Assembly (NCBI GenBank): GCA_026398615.1
Contig: JAPLSN010000036.1
Location: 1-64,000, forward strand
Direction: 5' to 3'
Source: Spirochaetota bacterium
GTDB lineage: Bacteria > Spirochaetota > Spirochaetia > Treponematales > UBA12059
DNA: 64,000 nucleotides
Below, in pieces: positions 6,797-16,054 of the stretch. Numbering within the stretch: the stretch's first letter is position 1; the number at the start of each line of letters is the position of its first letter. The translations under genes and the position numbers were made by a program. The notes under the pieces are model-generated. The model had not been told where the DNA came from. It saw only the letters and a list, made by a program, of their open reading frames with translations, and searched no databases.

Positions 6797-9475
6797 TTGA
6801 ATCCATTATCATACCTGTCCGCCGTGGCGTGCACAATCTACATCTTCTGTGCTGCCTGGATGCTGCGCCTGGCCCCCGGCAAGACGGTAAACCGGATCGG
6901 CGCGCTGCTGAACGTCCTTTTCGCCCTCTGGGCTTTCGACGCCGTGTTCTCCTACGGCCTCGCCGATCCCGCGGTTTCACGGATGTTCTACCTCGGTTTT
7001 TCATTCTGCTGGTGTTTTTTCTCAGGCCTGGCCCTGCACTTCGCGCTGAGGGTGACCGGCGTGCCGCCGGCCCGAAGCAGGATCGGTCGAATCGCGGGGA
7101 TGCTCGGCCTGTACGGCCCGGGCGCAGCATTCACCCTCATCACCGACCTCTATCTTTTCCGCGGGCTCGTATGGCGGGGCGGCTACTACATGCCGGATCT
7201 GAGGACCGACTGGTCGCTCACGTCCTACATCGTCTATTACTTCGCGTACATCGTCGCGTCGGTCGTGCTATTGGCTCGCGGCATCGGGAGAAGCAGGGGG
7301 ACCGCCGCCAAGGCCCGGCTCCGCATCATCACCATATCGGTGGCTACCGCGCTCGTGCTCGCCTTCATCACCGATACCGTCTTCCCGCTCTTCGACGTCA
7401 ACTTCCCCCAGATGGCGATCCTCTGGATAACCATCTGGTCGCTGGGCGTGCTCCTGGCCATGAGCGGGTACGACTTCCTCGCGCCCTTCCCGGTCGAGGA
7501 CGCGTACCGCATCCTCGACGCGATGGCTGATGCCGTTATCCATCTGGACGACGGCGGTGCCGCGACCTGGCTCAACGCGAGCGCGCGCAAATTGCTGTCG
7601 GTCGAGCGGGGAGCCGAGTTCCAGAACCTCAACCTCGACACCATCGTGGATTTCCAGGAAGCCGACGCCACATACGCCCGCAATCTCTTTACGGGAAAGT
7701 CGAATTCCATGGCCGCGCTCGCCCGGGTGGGTCCGTCGGGAATTTCCGCAGCGGTCAAGCTGGTGTCACTCCGGGAGCGGAACACCCTCAGGGGTGTCGT
7801 GCTCGTTGCCAGCGACCTCTCGGACGCGACCGGCCGGGAACGCGCGGAACGGCTGTTGGCCGAAACGGGCCTCGTTCTCGACGAGTTCATCGAGCGTTCG
7901 CTGGACGGGATCATGCTCGTGGACTCCGAAGGCCGGATCGACCGGTGGAACCCGGCCATGGAGCGGATGACCGGGATTCCCTCCGCCGAGACGCGAGGCA
8001 AGCCGGTCTGGGACATCCTCGGCTCCCTGTCCCCCGCCGGCGGGGACGGGGAACTCGGCGTCGAGGGCACGAAGGAAACAGTCATGCGGGCGCTCAGGGG
8101 TGAAACCACCGACTGGAACCAGCGGTTCATCGAACTCAGGATCACTGACAGGAGCGGGAAATACAAGATCCTCCAGGTCACCAATTTCCTCATTCCCCTC
8201 AAGAGCGGGACGAGGAGCGCCGGCATCGCCAGGGACGTGACCGAGGAACGGAAGGCCGCCGAGGAGACCCTGGAACAGATCAGGAAGCTCGACCACGCGC
8301 AGAAGATGGAGGCGATCGGCACGCTCACCGGGGGCATCGCGCACGATTTCAACAATACTCTCGGCGGCATCGTCGGCGCCGTATCCCTCATGCGGCACGG
8401 CCTCGAAAACGGCGATTACGCTTCGCCCGGGGACATGATGAGCGAAGTCGAGACGATAGAGCGATCCGCCGTCCGGGCCGCCAAGACCGTCGGCCGCCTC
8501 CTTGCCATCACGAAAAAGCGCCCGGTCGAAACCAGGCCGGCGTCGCTCGCAGAAATCGCGCAACGCGTTATAGAATTTTCCCGCAAGGGCGTCGACCGCT
8601 CGGTCACGATCGAATTCGGGAGGACGGCCGCGGACGCCACCGTCATGGCGGACACGTCGCAGATGGAGCAACTCATCCTCAACCTCCTCATCAACGCCGC
8701 GCACGCGATGACGATCATGCGGCCCCCCGGGGACCACAGGGGCGGTGCGATCACGGTGTCGATCGATCCGTACGAACCCGACCTCCGATTCCTCTCGGTC
8801 AACCCCGACGCGCGCCCGGTCAGATACTGGCGGCTCTCCGTGCGGGACGAGGGCGTGGGGATACCCCGCGAGGTGATGCCCCGGATATTCGACCCGTTCT
8901 TCACGACCAAGGGCGGCGAGGCATCGTCGGGGCTGGGCCTGGCCATGGTCCACTCGATCGCCCGCCAGCACGGCGGGCTCGTGGAAGTCCTCTCGGAACG
9001 GGACAAGGGCTCCGACTTCCGGATCTATATCCCCGCCTGCGACGCCTCCGTGATGCGCACGCCTGAAGCCGTCCGAACCGTACGGAAGGGCTTCGGCGTC
9101 GTGCTCGTCGCCGAAGACGAAGATACCTTGCGGAAATCAGACGGTGCGCTCCTCAAGGCCCTGGGCTACGAGACCGAGCTCGTGGCCGACGGGGATTCCG
9201 CGGTGGACGCGTTCAGGAAATCGCCGGACAAGTATGCCGCCATACTCCTCGATCTCTCCATGCCGGTGATGAATGGCCGGGAAGCCTTCCAGCGGATCAG
9301 GGCGATCGATCCCTCCAGGCCGGTCATCCTCACATCCGGCTATGCCGATGACCGGATCCTCGAAGAGATCGAAAGGGATGCCGCTGGCCGGTTCCTCCAG
9401 AAACCTTTCACGATCGTCGAACTCTCGCGGACGCTCGCCGATGTCATCGAGTCGAAGCCGGCGACCGGGACCTGA
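6797..9475 (+). CDS. Membrane hybrid histidine kinase with C-terminal receiver
   Basis: 892-aa sensor kinase. The N-terminal ~230 residues form about seven hydrophobic segments, like the 7TM input domain of many kinases. Two PAS domains follow (about 240-340 and 365-490). The phospho-acceptor is H516 in AHDFNN, a HisKA variant typical of hybrid kinases, and the ATPase domain carries the DEGVGIP and GGEASSGLGL boxes. The receiver (about 770-890) has D819 in LLDLSMP, a Ser in place of the usual Thr (LTSGY) and K in LQKPF. Start TTG 6797 is preferred: GAGGT at 6786-6791 precedes it and the membrane domain begins right there. The longer upstream frame runs through the poly-G tract. Confidence 0.88.
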   Translation: MNPLSYLSAVACTIYIFCAAWMLRLAPGKTVNRIGALLNVLFALWAFDAVFSYGLADPAVSRMFYLGFSFCWCFFSGLALHFALRVTGVPPARSRIGRIAGMLGLYGPGAAFTLITDLYLFRGLVWRGGYYMPDLRTDWSLTSYIVYYFAYIVASVVLLARGIGRSRGTAAKARLRIITISVATALVLAFITDTVFPLFDVNFPQMAILWITIWSLGVLLAMSGYDFLAPFPVEDAYRILDAMADAVIHLDDGGAATWLNASARKLLSVERGAEFQNLNLDTIVDFQEADATYARNLFTGKSNSMAALARVGPSGISAAVKLVSLRERNTLRGVVLVASDLSDATGRERAERLLAETGLVLDEFIERSLDGIMLVDSEGRIDRWNPAMERMTGIPSAETRGKPVWDILGSLSPAGGDGELGVEGTKETVMRALRGETTDWNQRFIELRITDRSGKYKILQVTNFLIPLKSGTRSAGIARDVTEERKAAEETLEQIRKLDHAQKMEAIGTLTGGIAHDFNNTLGGIVGAVSLMRHGLENGDYASPGDMMSEVETIERSAVRAAKTVGRLLAITKKRPVETRPASLAEIAQRVIEFSRKGVDRSVTIEFGRTAADATVMADTSQMEQLILNLLINAAHAMTIMRPPGDHRGGAITVSIDPYEPDLRFLSVNPDARPVRYWRLSVRDEGVGIPREVMPRIFDPFFTTKGGEASSGLGLAMVHSIARQHGGLVEVLSERDKGSDFRIYIPACDASVMRTPEAVRTVRKGFGVVLVAEDEDTLRKSDGALLKALGYETELVADGDSAVDAFRKSPDKYAAILLDLSMPVMNGREAFQRIRAIDPSRPVILTSGYADDRILEEIERDAAGRFLQKPFTIVELSRTLADVIESKPATGT

Positions 9476-9806
9476 AACTGCTCCTGAGGGAAGCGATGCG
9501 CTTCCTCGACATGCCAATGCCCCCCCGTTCTCATCCGAAAGATCAACAGGACCGGGGTCACGGTGCGCCCGTGCGAGCAGAACGCCAAAACCGAGCAGTC
9601 ACTGCACGTAGTAACGCGATTGGGCCGTCCGAGAAAATCGGGGGAATACGATCATTCCATCCGTTTCTTCCTTGCCCCTTGCCCGGTGTCCCGGTGCCCC
9701 CGTGGTTCCTCCCGGGCAACCCCGTTTCAGACAAGACTCGCGGAGAAACGTCGTATAACTCGTTTATATAAAATCTCAGGAATACTTCTTCACAAAGCCG
9801 CAATTA
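9476..9806. other. 330-bp intergenic region
   Basis: No gene is visible between the kinase stop and the TetR operator. It contains one copy of a degenerate dispersed repeat (9674-9716). Just before the TetR gene is an AT-rich patch with TTTATATAAA (9763-9772), a perfect 10-bp palindrome that could hold the -10 box of the TetR promoter. Confidence 0.5.
9674..9716 (-). repeat. Dispersed intergenic repeat, copy 1
   Basis: On the plus strand CCGTGGTTCCTCCCGG (9700-9715) preceded by C/T-rich GTGTCCCGGTGCC. It is clearly related to 63241-63278 and loosely to 56963-56995 in the opposite orientation. The family resembles the ACCACGGAGACACGG-type intergenic boilerplate seen in many environmental genomes. 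Confidence 0.5.
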
Positions 9807-9826
9807 CATGGTATGCTCCCACCATG
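9807..9826. promoter_or_regulatory. Inverted repeat over the TetR start codon
   Basis: CATGGT (9807-9812) and ACCATG (9821-9826) are perfect inverted half-sites 8 bp apart. The right half includes the start codon of the TetR gene. Size and position fit an autoregulatory TetR operator. Confidence 0.4.
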
Positions 9827-10447
9827 AATACAGACACGACAATGCCGGAAGGCTGGCCGTATACCAAGGCCAAGACGACGCTCGTCAGGGCGGCAGCGCT
9901 CGTCATGCAGGAACGGGGCCCGAGGGCCGCCACCCTGAAGAACATCTCGCAGCACGCGGGTGTAACCGAACCGGCCGTATTCCGCCATTTCGACGGGGTG
10001 GACGGCGTGTTCGACGGGCTATGCACGGCCGTCGAGTTCTTCTTCGACAGGATCAACGAGACCTACACGGCTCCTGGCCTGAAAGGCTTGCCGAGATTCG
10101 AAAAAGCCTATTTCGGAATACTCGACATCCTGACCGAGTACGCCGATTTCGCGTACCTCATCGTCCATGCTTCGACCATATTCCTCGAATATGAAGAGCT
10201 GAGCGACAGGATCGTCGCCCTGAAGCAGCGGGACAAGATCCAGGTATTGGCCTGCATCAAGGAAGCCTCCAGGGCCGGCCAGATCCGCAACGACGTCGAC
10301 GCGGAAACCATCGCGGGCGCCATCGTGGGAAACACCTTGATACTGCTCGGATCGTGGCTTTCCTCGGGCGGCGGCTTCCCCCTGCGCGAACGCTGCGCAA
10401 AATCGTGGAAAGAAATGAAAAAACTCATCGAGAAGAAAAAGGCCTGA
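9824..10447 (+). CDS. TetR family transcriptional regulator
   Basis: 207-aa one-component regulator. The N-terminal helix-turn-helix is at about residues 30-55 (AATLKNISQHAGVTEPAVFRHF), matching the TetR DNA-recognition helices, followed by a helical ligand domain. The ligand is not predictable. The start ATG at 9824 lies in an inverted repeat that may be its own operator; the Shine-Dalgarno is weak. A second in-frame ATG at 9842 would lose six residues. A very strong terminator follows, so it is a single-gene unit. The frame upstream to 9563 is not coding. Confidence 0.88.
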   Translation: MNTDTTMPEGWPYTKAKTTLVRAAALVMQERGPRAATLKNISQHAGVTEPAVFRHFDGVDGVFDGLCTAVEFFFDRINETYTAPGLKGLPRFEKAYFGILDILTEYADFAYLIVHASTIFLEYEELSDRIVALKQRDKIQVLACIKEASRAGQIRNDVDAETIAGAIVGNTLILLGSWLSSGGGFPLRERCAKSWKEMKKLIEKKKA

Positions 10448-10459
10448 ACAACCTCGGCA

Positions 10460-10506
10460 CGAAAAGCGCCGGGCCGACGAATCCTTCGCCGGCCCGGCGC
10501 TTTTCG
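10460..10506 (+). terminator. Intrinsic terminator after tetR-like gene
   Basis: A 17-bp perfect stem (10460-10476 with 10490-10506), A-rich on the left arm and ending GCTTTTCG on the right, with a small inner CGAA/TTCG stem in the loop. It is the strongest terminator in the window and, since it ends in both A- and T-rich arms, could act in both directions. Confidence 0.88.
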
Positions 10507-10535
10507 TTGCATGACCGCGGGGACAAAGCTACAAT
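10507..10535 (+). promoter_or_regulatory. Promoter of the triple-GAF kinase gene
   Basis: TTGCAT (10507-10512), 17-bp spacer, TACAAT (10530-10535), starting directly after the terminator stem. The transcript would have a leader of about 55 nt before ATG 10595. Confidence 0.5.
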
Positions 10536-10594
10536 TAAGTACGTATTTCCATCCAGGACCCGCCATCGCCACGGGTCGCGGCGGAGCATTGAAC

Positions 10595-13500
10595 ATGGCA
10601 CCGGAAGAAAACAGCTCCTCCCCCGAGAGCCGCGACGCTGATTTCAACGAGCTTCTCGGCGAAACCCGGGAAGGCGCGAATTCCGAACTCGACGAGACGC
10701 TGGAAGCCATCCTCCTGTCCGTCGAACGCGTTATCCGCTACGATACCGCCTCCATCATGCTCCGGCGCGGCAACGCGCTCGAAATCAGGGCGGCCCGGGG
10801 GTTCGCGGACCCGGCTTCCGTCATCGGATTCAGGTTCAAACTCTCGGCCTACCCCATCCAGGCCGGGATACTCGAATCGAACTCACCCACCGTCCTGGCG
10901 GACGCGAACAGCGACGAGCGATGGCAAGGCGACAACACGGCGCCGGGCAGCGCCGACATCAGGGCATGGATAGGAATCCCGCTCCGCGGGAAAAAAGGCC
11001 CGATCGGCATCCTCACGCTCGACTCCCACAAGTACGGCGTTTTCGACAAAACCGACCTGGAACTGGCCCAGGCTTTCGCCGATGAGGCGAGCGTCGCCAT
11101 CCAGAACGCGCGATTGCTCGGCGAAACCCGGCGCAGGATGCTCGAGCTGTCCGCGGTGGGCAAGATCGGCGCCGCCGCGTCGTCCCGGCTCGACGTCGAC
11201 GGGCTGTGCGAAGTGGTCGGGGAGAACCTGGCGACCATCTTCGGGACGGGCGTCGTGTACATTTCGCTGTACGATTCCGCCACCGGCCTCATCAGTACTC
11301 CCTTCTTCAGGGCGGAAGGCCGGGACATCCCCGTAGAGCCGTACCCGGTCGGCGGCGGGCTTACGAGCCTCGTGCTCGACCGCAAGGAAGCCCTCCTCAT
11401 CCAGCGGCATACGGACAGACTGCTCCGCGACTACGGCGCCATCCAGCGCTTCGAGCGCCCTCCCAAGTCGTGGCTGGGCGTACCCATCCTGGCCAGGGGC
11501 GAAGCCATCGGCGTCCTCTCGGTACAGGACCTTTACAGGGAAAACGCGTTCACGACCGACGACGTGCGGCTCCTCGAAACCCTCTCGTCGACAGTCTCGG
11601 TGTCGATCCAGAACGCATTCCTCTACGAGGAGGCTAAAACCTTCGCGGCCGAGACCTCCACGCTGCTGGAGATCGGCCGCGAGATCTCGTCGACCCTCGT
11701 CATCGACGACGTCCTCGCCCTCATCGTCGACAAGGCCCGGAAGGTCATGTGCAAGGATACGGCCGCGGTCTACCTCGTGGACGAAGCCGATGCTTCGATC
11801 CTCAGGGCCGCTGCCGCGGCAGGAGTTTCCGCGCATGAAATCATGCCCGAAAGGATACGTATCGGCGATGGCATCATCGGATCGACGGCCGCCGCCGGAA
11901 GGCCTGAAATCATAAACAACACCTTCGTGGACCCCCGGAGCGTGCACATCGCCGGGACCGAGGAGGACGAGGACGGCGAAAAGCTCATGACCGCGCCGCT
12001 CGTATCCCCGGCCGGCGTCATCGGCGTCATGGCCATCTGGCGCAGCGCCGACGAACCCGCCTTCTCCCGGGCGGACAACGCGTTCCTGGAAGGGCTGGCG
12101 AGACAGGCGTCGGTGGCCATCCAGAACGCCCAATCGTACAGCCTGGCGAAAACAGCCCGCGCCGAGGCTGAAGAAGCCAACAAGACCAAGAGCCACTTTC
12201 TCGCCAACATGTCGCACGAACTGCGCACACCCCTCAACTCCATCATCAACTTCGCCTACCTCCTCGTCCGGGGAACGGAAGGCAGCCTGTCCGAAGGGCA
12301 GCGGGATCTCGTGGCGCGCATCGAGGACTCGGGCACGCACCTGCTTGGCCTCATCAACGACATCCTGGATCTCGCCAAGATCGAATCCGGCCGCATGGAA
12401 CTCTACGTCGAGGACACGGACCTGAAGCCGCTTATAGAGGGCGTCATCTCCACGGCCATCGGGCTCATCGGCGACAAACCCATATCCCTCGACCTGGAAT
12501 TGGCTCCCAAGCTGCCGGTCGTGGCCGCCGACCGAACTAGGATCAGGCAGGTGCTCCTGAACCTCATCTCCAACGCCGCCAAGTTCACGAACAAGGGGCG
12601 GATCCTCGTCCGCGCGCGGACCGACGAATTCGAGACGACCATCTCGGTCGAGGACAGCGGGATCGGGATAGAACCCGAGGACATCGAAAAGTCGTTCGCC
12701 GAGTTCGTCCAGATCGATTCCGGTCCCGACCGGCTTGCCGGCGGGACGGGTCTGGGGCTTCCCATCTCCAAGCACTTCGTCGAGATGCACGGGGGAAAAA
12801 TCTGGGCGACGAGCGAACCGGGCAAGGGCAGCATCTTCAGCTTCACCCTGCCGAACAGGCGGATTTCGGCGGGCAGGACGCCCGGCGCCCTTCCCGAGAT
12901 ACCGTTACCGCAGGATTCCGCCGCGACGCACGCCGATCCCCACGACATCCTCGTGATCGACGAGGATCCCTCGTCAGCGGACATCATCTCCGATTCGCTC
13001 TCGGACGACTACCGGGTGATCATGGTGCAGGATTCCCGCCAGGCGGTCGATGCCGTGAAACGCAAGAGACCGGCCGCCATCGTCCTGGACGTGATGATGC
13101 CGCGCTACGACGGCCGGGACATCCTCAAGGAACTCAAGAACGACCCCGAAACCAAGGACATCCCGGTGATCATCTGTTCGGTGGTCAACGAACGGCGCCT
13201 GGCTTATTCCCTCCACGCCGACGAATGCCTCCTCAAGCCCATCGATCGGGACAACCTGCTGCGAATCGTCGAGCGGCTCATCCCGAAAGGGGGTACGATC
13301 CTCGCGGTGGACGACGATGAAAACGCGCTCGAGATCGTCAGGCGGGTGCTCGATATTTGCCCGTGGAAGGTGAGGTCCGCCACCGACGGGTTTTCGGGGC
13401 TGGAACAAATGAGCGAAGACCGGCCGGACGCCGTCATCCTCGACCTCATGATGCCGGGCATGTCCGGGTTCGAAGTCCTCGAGCGCATGCGGACCGACCC

Positions 13501-13663
13501 CCGGCTCGCCGACATTCCCGTCGTGGTCCTCACCGCCAAGGACTTGAGTCCCGCCGAACGCGAAATCCTCGGGCACGACGCCAATGCATGGATCAACAAG
13601 GGCGGTTCCATCGGCGAGGAACTTGAGCGGGCGCTCGCGAAGATCCTGCCGCACAGGGCATGA
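10595..13663 (+). CDS. Soluble hybrid histidine kinase, three GAF and two receivers
   Basis: 1022-aa cytoplasmic kinase with no membrane segment. Three consecutive GAF domains (about 20-180, 185-350, 360-515) suggest sensing of small ligands or redox cofactors. H541 lies in MSHELRTPLN (HisKA), followed by an ATPase domain with DSGIGIEPED and GGTGLGLPISK. Two receivers follow: D832 in VLDVMMPRYDG and D950 in LDLMMPGMSG. The second receiver ends with NKGG where a conserved KP is expected (WINKGG), so its output face may differ. Start ATG 10595 has GGAG at 10583-10586. It has its own promoter after a strong terminator. It heads a row with a receiver and an HD-GYP protein, likely partners. Confidence 0.9.
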   Translation: MAPEENSSSPESRDADFNELLGETREGANSELDETLEAILLSVERVIRYDTASIMLRRGNALEIRAARGFADPASVIGFRFKLSAYPIQAGILESNSPTVLADANSDERWQGDNTAPGSADIRAWIGIPLRGKKGPIGILTLDSHKYGVFDKTDLELAQAFADEASVAIQNARLLGETRRRMLELSAVGKIGAAASSRLDVDGLCEVVGENLATIFGTGVVYISLYDSATGLISTPFFRAEGRDIPVEPYPVGGGLTSLVLDRKEALLIQRHTDRLLRDYGAIQRFERPPKSWLGVPILARGEAIGVLSVQDLYRENAFTTDDVRLLETLSSTVSVSIQNAFLYEEAKTFAAETSTLLEIGREISSTLVIDDVLALIVDKARKVMCKDTAAVYLVDEADASILRAAAAAGVSAHEIMPERIRIGDGIIGSTAAAGRPEIINNTFVDPRSVHIAGTEEDEDGEKLMTAPLVSPAGVIGVMAIWRSADEPAFSRADNAFLEGLARQASVAIQNAQSYSLAKTARAEAEEANKTKSHFLANMSHELRTPLNSIINFAYLLVRGTEGSLSEGQRDLVARIEDSGTHLLGLINDILDLAKIESGRMELYVEDTDLKPLIEGVISTAIGLIGDKPISLDLELAPKLPVVAADRTRIRQVLLNLISNAAKFTNKGRILVRARTDEFETTISVEDSGIGIEPEDIEKSFAEFVQIDSGPDRLAGGTGLGLPISKHFVEMHGGKIWATSEPGKGSIFSFTLPNRRISAGRTPGALPEIPLPQDSAATHADPHDILVIDEDPSSADIISDSLSDDYRVIMVQDSRQAVDAVKRKRPAAIVLDVMMPRYDGRDILKELKNDPETKDIPVIICSVVNERRLAYSLHADECLLKPIDRDNLLRIVERLIPKGGTILAVDDDENALEIVRRVLDICPWKVRSATDGFSGLEQMSEDRPDAVILDLMMPGMSGFEVLERMRTDPRLADIPVVVLTAKDLSPAEREILGHDANAWINKGGSIGEELERALAKILPHRA

Positions 13664-13789
13664 ACACCGGTCTTCCCCATAAAACAGTCAGATTCCCGAG
13701 CTGGACGATGCAAAATGGATTATACTGGTTTCGCACGCGCGGGTTGAACGATCCCGGAGGGACGCGCCAAGCGTCGAAATCACAGTCCT

Positions 13790-13798
13790 GGGGGGGGG
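13790..13798 (+). repeat. 9-base poly-G tract at a ribosome binding site
   Basis: Nine G immediately upstream of ATG 13803 (spacing four), where the Shine-Dalgarno should be. Slippage by one or two bases would change spacing and perhaps translation. A -10-like TATACT is at 13721-13726, with no good -35 box. Confidence 0.6.
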
Positions 13799-13802
13799 TC
13801 GC

Positions 13803-14225
13803 ATGATCCGAGAAACCGTGACTCCGAACGAAGCCTTGATCCTGGTGGTGGAAGACGACCCGAACAACCGTCTCGTCATCACGAGGCTCCTCAAGCTCTC
13901 GGGCGTACGCCCCGAGAATGTCGCCGAATGCGACAGCGATCCCACCGTCCTGATCCCGGACCGCTTGGGCGACTTCGATCTCATCTTCCTGGACCTCCAG
14001 CTCCCCCGCAAGGACGGATACGCCATCATCACCGAGCTGAAGGCCATGCCGGCCCTGGCCGGCACGAAGATCGTAGCCCTGACCGCCAACGTGATGCGGC
14101 AGGATATCGAGCGGGCCAAGACCGCAGGTTTCGACGGTTTCGTCGGCAAACCCATAGATGGCCGCAAATTCAGCGAAATCATCACCAAGATCCTGGCCGG
14201 CGAGTCCGTATGGACGGTACAATAG
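13803..14225 (+). CDS. Single-domain response regulator (CheY-like)
   Basis: 140-aa stand-alone receiver. The acidic pair is in VVEDD, the phospho-acceptor is D64 (FLDLQLPRKDG), the Thr is in ALTAN and the Lys in GKPIDG, so it should be phosphorylatable. No output domain. It overlaps the following HD-GYP gene by 16 nt, which suggests stoichiometric production. The likely donors are the hybrid kinases on either side, and the HD-GYP enzyme is a plausible target. Its start is preceded by a G9 tract instead of a normal binding site. Confidence 0.9.
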   Translation: MIRETVTPNEALILVVEDDPNNRLVITRLLKLSGVRPENVAECDSDPTVLIPDRLGDFDLIFLDLQLPRKDGYAIITELKAMPALAGTKIVALTANVMRQDIERAKTAGFDGFVGKPIDGRKFSEIITKILAGESVWTVQ

Positions 14226-15379
14226 CTCCGAACGGTGGGAAACGACCGAGCGCGGCCGCCCTTGCCGAAGCGCTCGAACTTCCCGTGCCCGATTCCGACA
14301 ATGACGAGGTTTTCGGCCAGCTCATCGATCAGACCAAGTCCCTCCTGAAATCCGAACGCCGCGCGCGCCAGGCCGCGGAGACCCTCAGGGTGGCGTTCCT
14401 CGAACTGACGAAAAACCTGGATCCCGACCTGCTCCTCGAAAGCCTCCTGGATTACCTGTGCTGGATCGTGCCCTACGACCGGGCCTCCATCCTCCTGCGC
14501 GAAAACGGTTCTGGCATCAGCGGACGGGCCAACCGGGACTACAGGGACGAACCGAGCCCCGAGGCTGCATCGCTCAACCCCGAGGAATTCTCGCGGGCGA
14601 TCGAAAAAGCCGAATCCTACATTTGCCGCAACGGCACCCGGCTCGTGGCGACGCTCATCGACGGCGAAGAAACCCTCGGCGCCGTCGTGGCCGACAATAC
14701 GGGCGGACAATACGAAGAGCGCCACATGAAGCTCGCCATTGCCTTTGCGGGCCAGGCCATGGTGGCGATCAGGAATGCCAAGCTCTTCGCGGAACGGGAA
14801 GCCGCCGTCCGCGCGCTCGTTTCCTCCTACGATGCCACGATCGAGGGTTGGTCCTGGGCACTGGAACTCCGGGACCACGACACGGAAGGCCACACGCGCC
14901 GCGTGCGCGACATCACGGTCAAGCTCGCCCGGGTCATGGGCGTCCCGGAACCGGACATCATCAACATCCGCAGGGGGGCCGTGCTCCACGACATCGGCAA
15001 GATGGGCATCCCGGACAGCATCCTCCTCAAGCCGACAGGGCTCGACGAGCACGAGCAGGGTGTCATGATGCGCCACCCCGACTACGCGCACGAACTCCTC
15101 GAAAAGATCCCATTCCTGAAACCCGCGCTCGAGATCCCCTACTGCCACCACGAAAAATGGGACGGCAGCGGGTACCCGCGGGGACTCAGTGGTGTGGAAA
15201 TCCCGATCGCGGCACGCATGTTCGCCGTGGTGGATGTTTACGACGCGCTCACCTACGACCGCCCCTATCACAAGGCATGGGAGCCGGCGGCGGCGCTGGA
15301 TCATATCGAAGCCCTGTCCGGGTCCCATTTCGATCCGGACATCGTCCAAGCCTTCCTCGCGATGATGCAGATTCGCTGA
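14210..15379 (+). CDS. GAF / HD-GYP c-di-GMP phosphodiesterase
   Basis: 389-aa protein: an N-terminal helical linker, a divergent GAF domain (about 55-195) and a C-terminal HD-GYP domain (about 205-385). The catalytic set is intact: H260-D261 in LHDIGKMG, HPDYAHELL, H313-H314 in CHHEKWDGSGYP, and G321-Y322-P323. Such enzymes hydrolyse cyclic di-GMP with a di- or tri-metal centre. Start ATG 14210 lies inside the receiver gene, giving a 16-nt overlap; upstream residues in the same frame are the shadow of the receiver. Receiver plus HD-GYP as separate coupled chains is the split version of the common REC-HD-GYP fusion. Confidence 0.9.
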   Translation: MDGTIAPNGGKRPSAAALAEALELPVPDSDNDEVFGQLIDQTKSLLKSERRARQAAETLRVAFLELTKNLDPDLLLESLLDYLCWIVPYDRASILLRENGSGISGRANRDYRDEPSPEAASLNPEEFSRAIEKAESYICRNGTRLVATLIDGEETLGAVVADNTGGQYEERHMKLAIAFAGQAMVAIRNAKLFAEREAAVRALVSSYDATIEGWSWALELRDHDTEGHTRRVRDITVKLARVMGVPEPDIINIRRGAVLHDIGKMGIPDSILLKPTGLDEHEQGVMMRHPDYAHELLEKIPFLKPALEIPYCHHEKWDGSGYPRGLSGVEIPIAARMFAVVDVYDALTYDRPYHKAWEPAAALDHIEALSGSHFDPDIVQAFLAMMQIR

Positions 15380-15688
15380 ATCCCCCGATTTCGTCTTCTC
15401 CAACAGCGATCAGGCGATCCGGATGGCCCCTGATTCGACCGACACCACCTTCACTTCGAGGGGCGCGGAGCTTTTCGACATACCCTTCCCGGTCATCCAG
15501 CATGGGGCAGGCGATGACGGGCTCCTTGCCCGGCAGCGGTTCACCCGATGCGGCTACCGGCAGCGCGGCAAGCGAGAGATCATTCCCGAACGGGAAAGCC
15601 GCTGCAGTCCAGCCCGGGACCGTCCGGGATCCACGTGCCGCCCGGCTTTCCGCAGGAAGGACGGTAGTTGATCGCCATGACGCACCCG
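15380..15688. other. 309-bp convergent intergenic region
   Basis: Lies between the HD-GYP stop and the stop of the leftward receiver gene. Short open frames on both strands have no ribosome binding site or recognisable sequence. No hairpin followed by a T-run was found, so how the two converging transcripts end is unclear. Confidence 0.5.
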
Positions 15689-16054
15689 CTATGTCGCGGA
15701 GCCGGGCGCATACTTGCGGACGAGGCCGGAGAGGTCGTCGAGCGTGAATGGCTTCCCGAGATAGCCGTCGAAACCCGCTTCGTAGTACTCGAGGCGTTCC
15801 TCGAAGCCGGTGAGGGCGATGCAGGCGGGAAGCAGCTTCCCCTCCGATCCTTCACGGATCATGCGGACGGCGGTAGCCCCGTCGATCCCCGGCATCTGGA
15901 GGTCCACGAGGATCAGGTCGTAGCTGTCGGCTAGCACCGCCTCGACAAGCTCGCTGCCACCCGGGACCAGGTCGATCTGGTGACCGAGCTTCCCGAACAT
16001 CCTTCCGAGCAGCTTTCGATTGGCCTCGTTGTCATCGGCAGCAATGATCTTCAT
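15689..16054 (-). CDS. Single-domain response regulator
   Basis: 121-aa CheY-like receiver starting MKIIAADDNEANRKLL. D51 is the phospho-acceptor (LVDLQMPGIDG), followed by ALTGF and GKPFT. No output domain. The start ATG overlaps the stop of the hybrid kinase upstream as ATGA (16051-16054), so the two are co-translated and are very likely a cognate pair. An in-frame extension of 21 residues upstream is a shadow of the kinase gene. It closes the leftward gene run that begins at 25.4 kb. Confidence 0.9.
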   Translation of the reverse strand: MKIIAADDNEANRKLLGRMFGKLGHQIDLVPGGSELVEAVLADSYDLILVDLQMPGIDGATAVRMIREGSEGKLLPACIALTGFEERLEYYEAGFDGYLGKPFTLDDLSGLVRKYAPGSAT

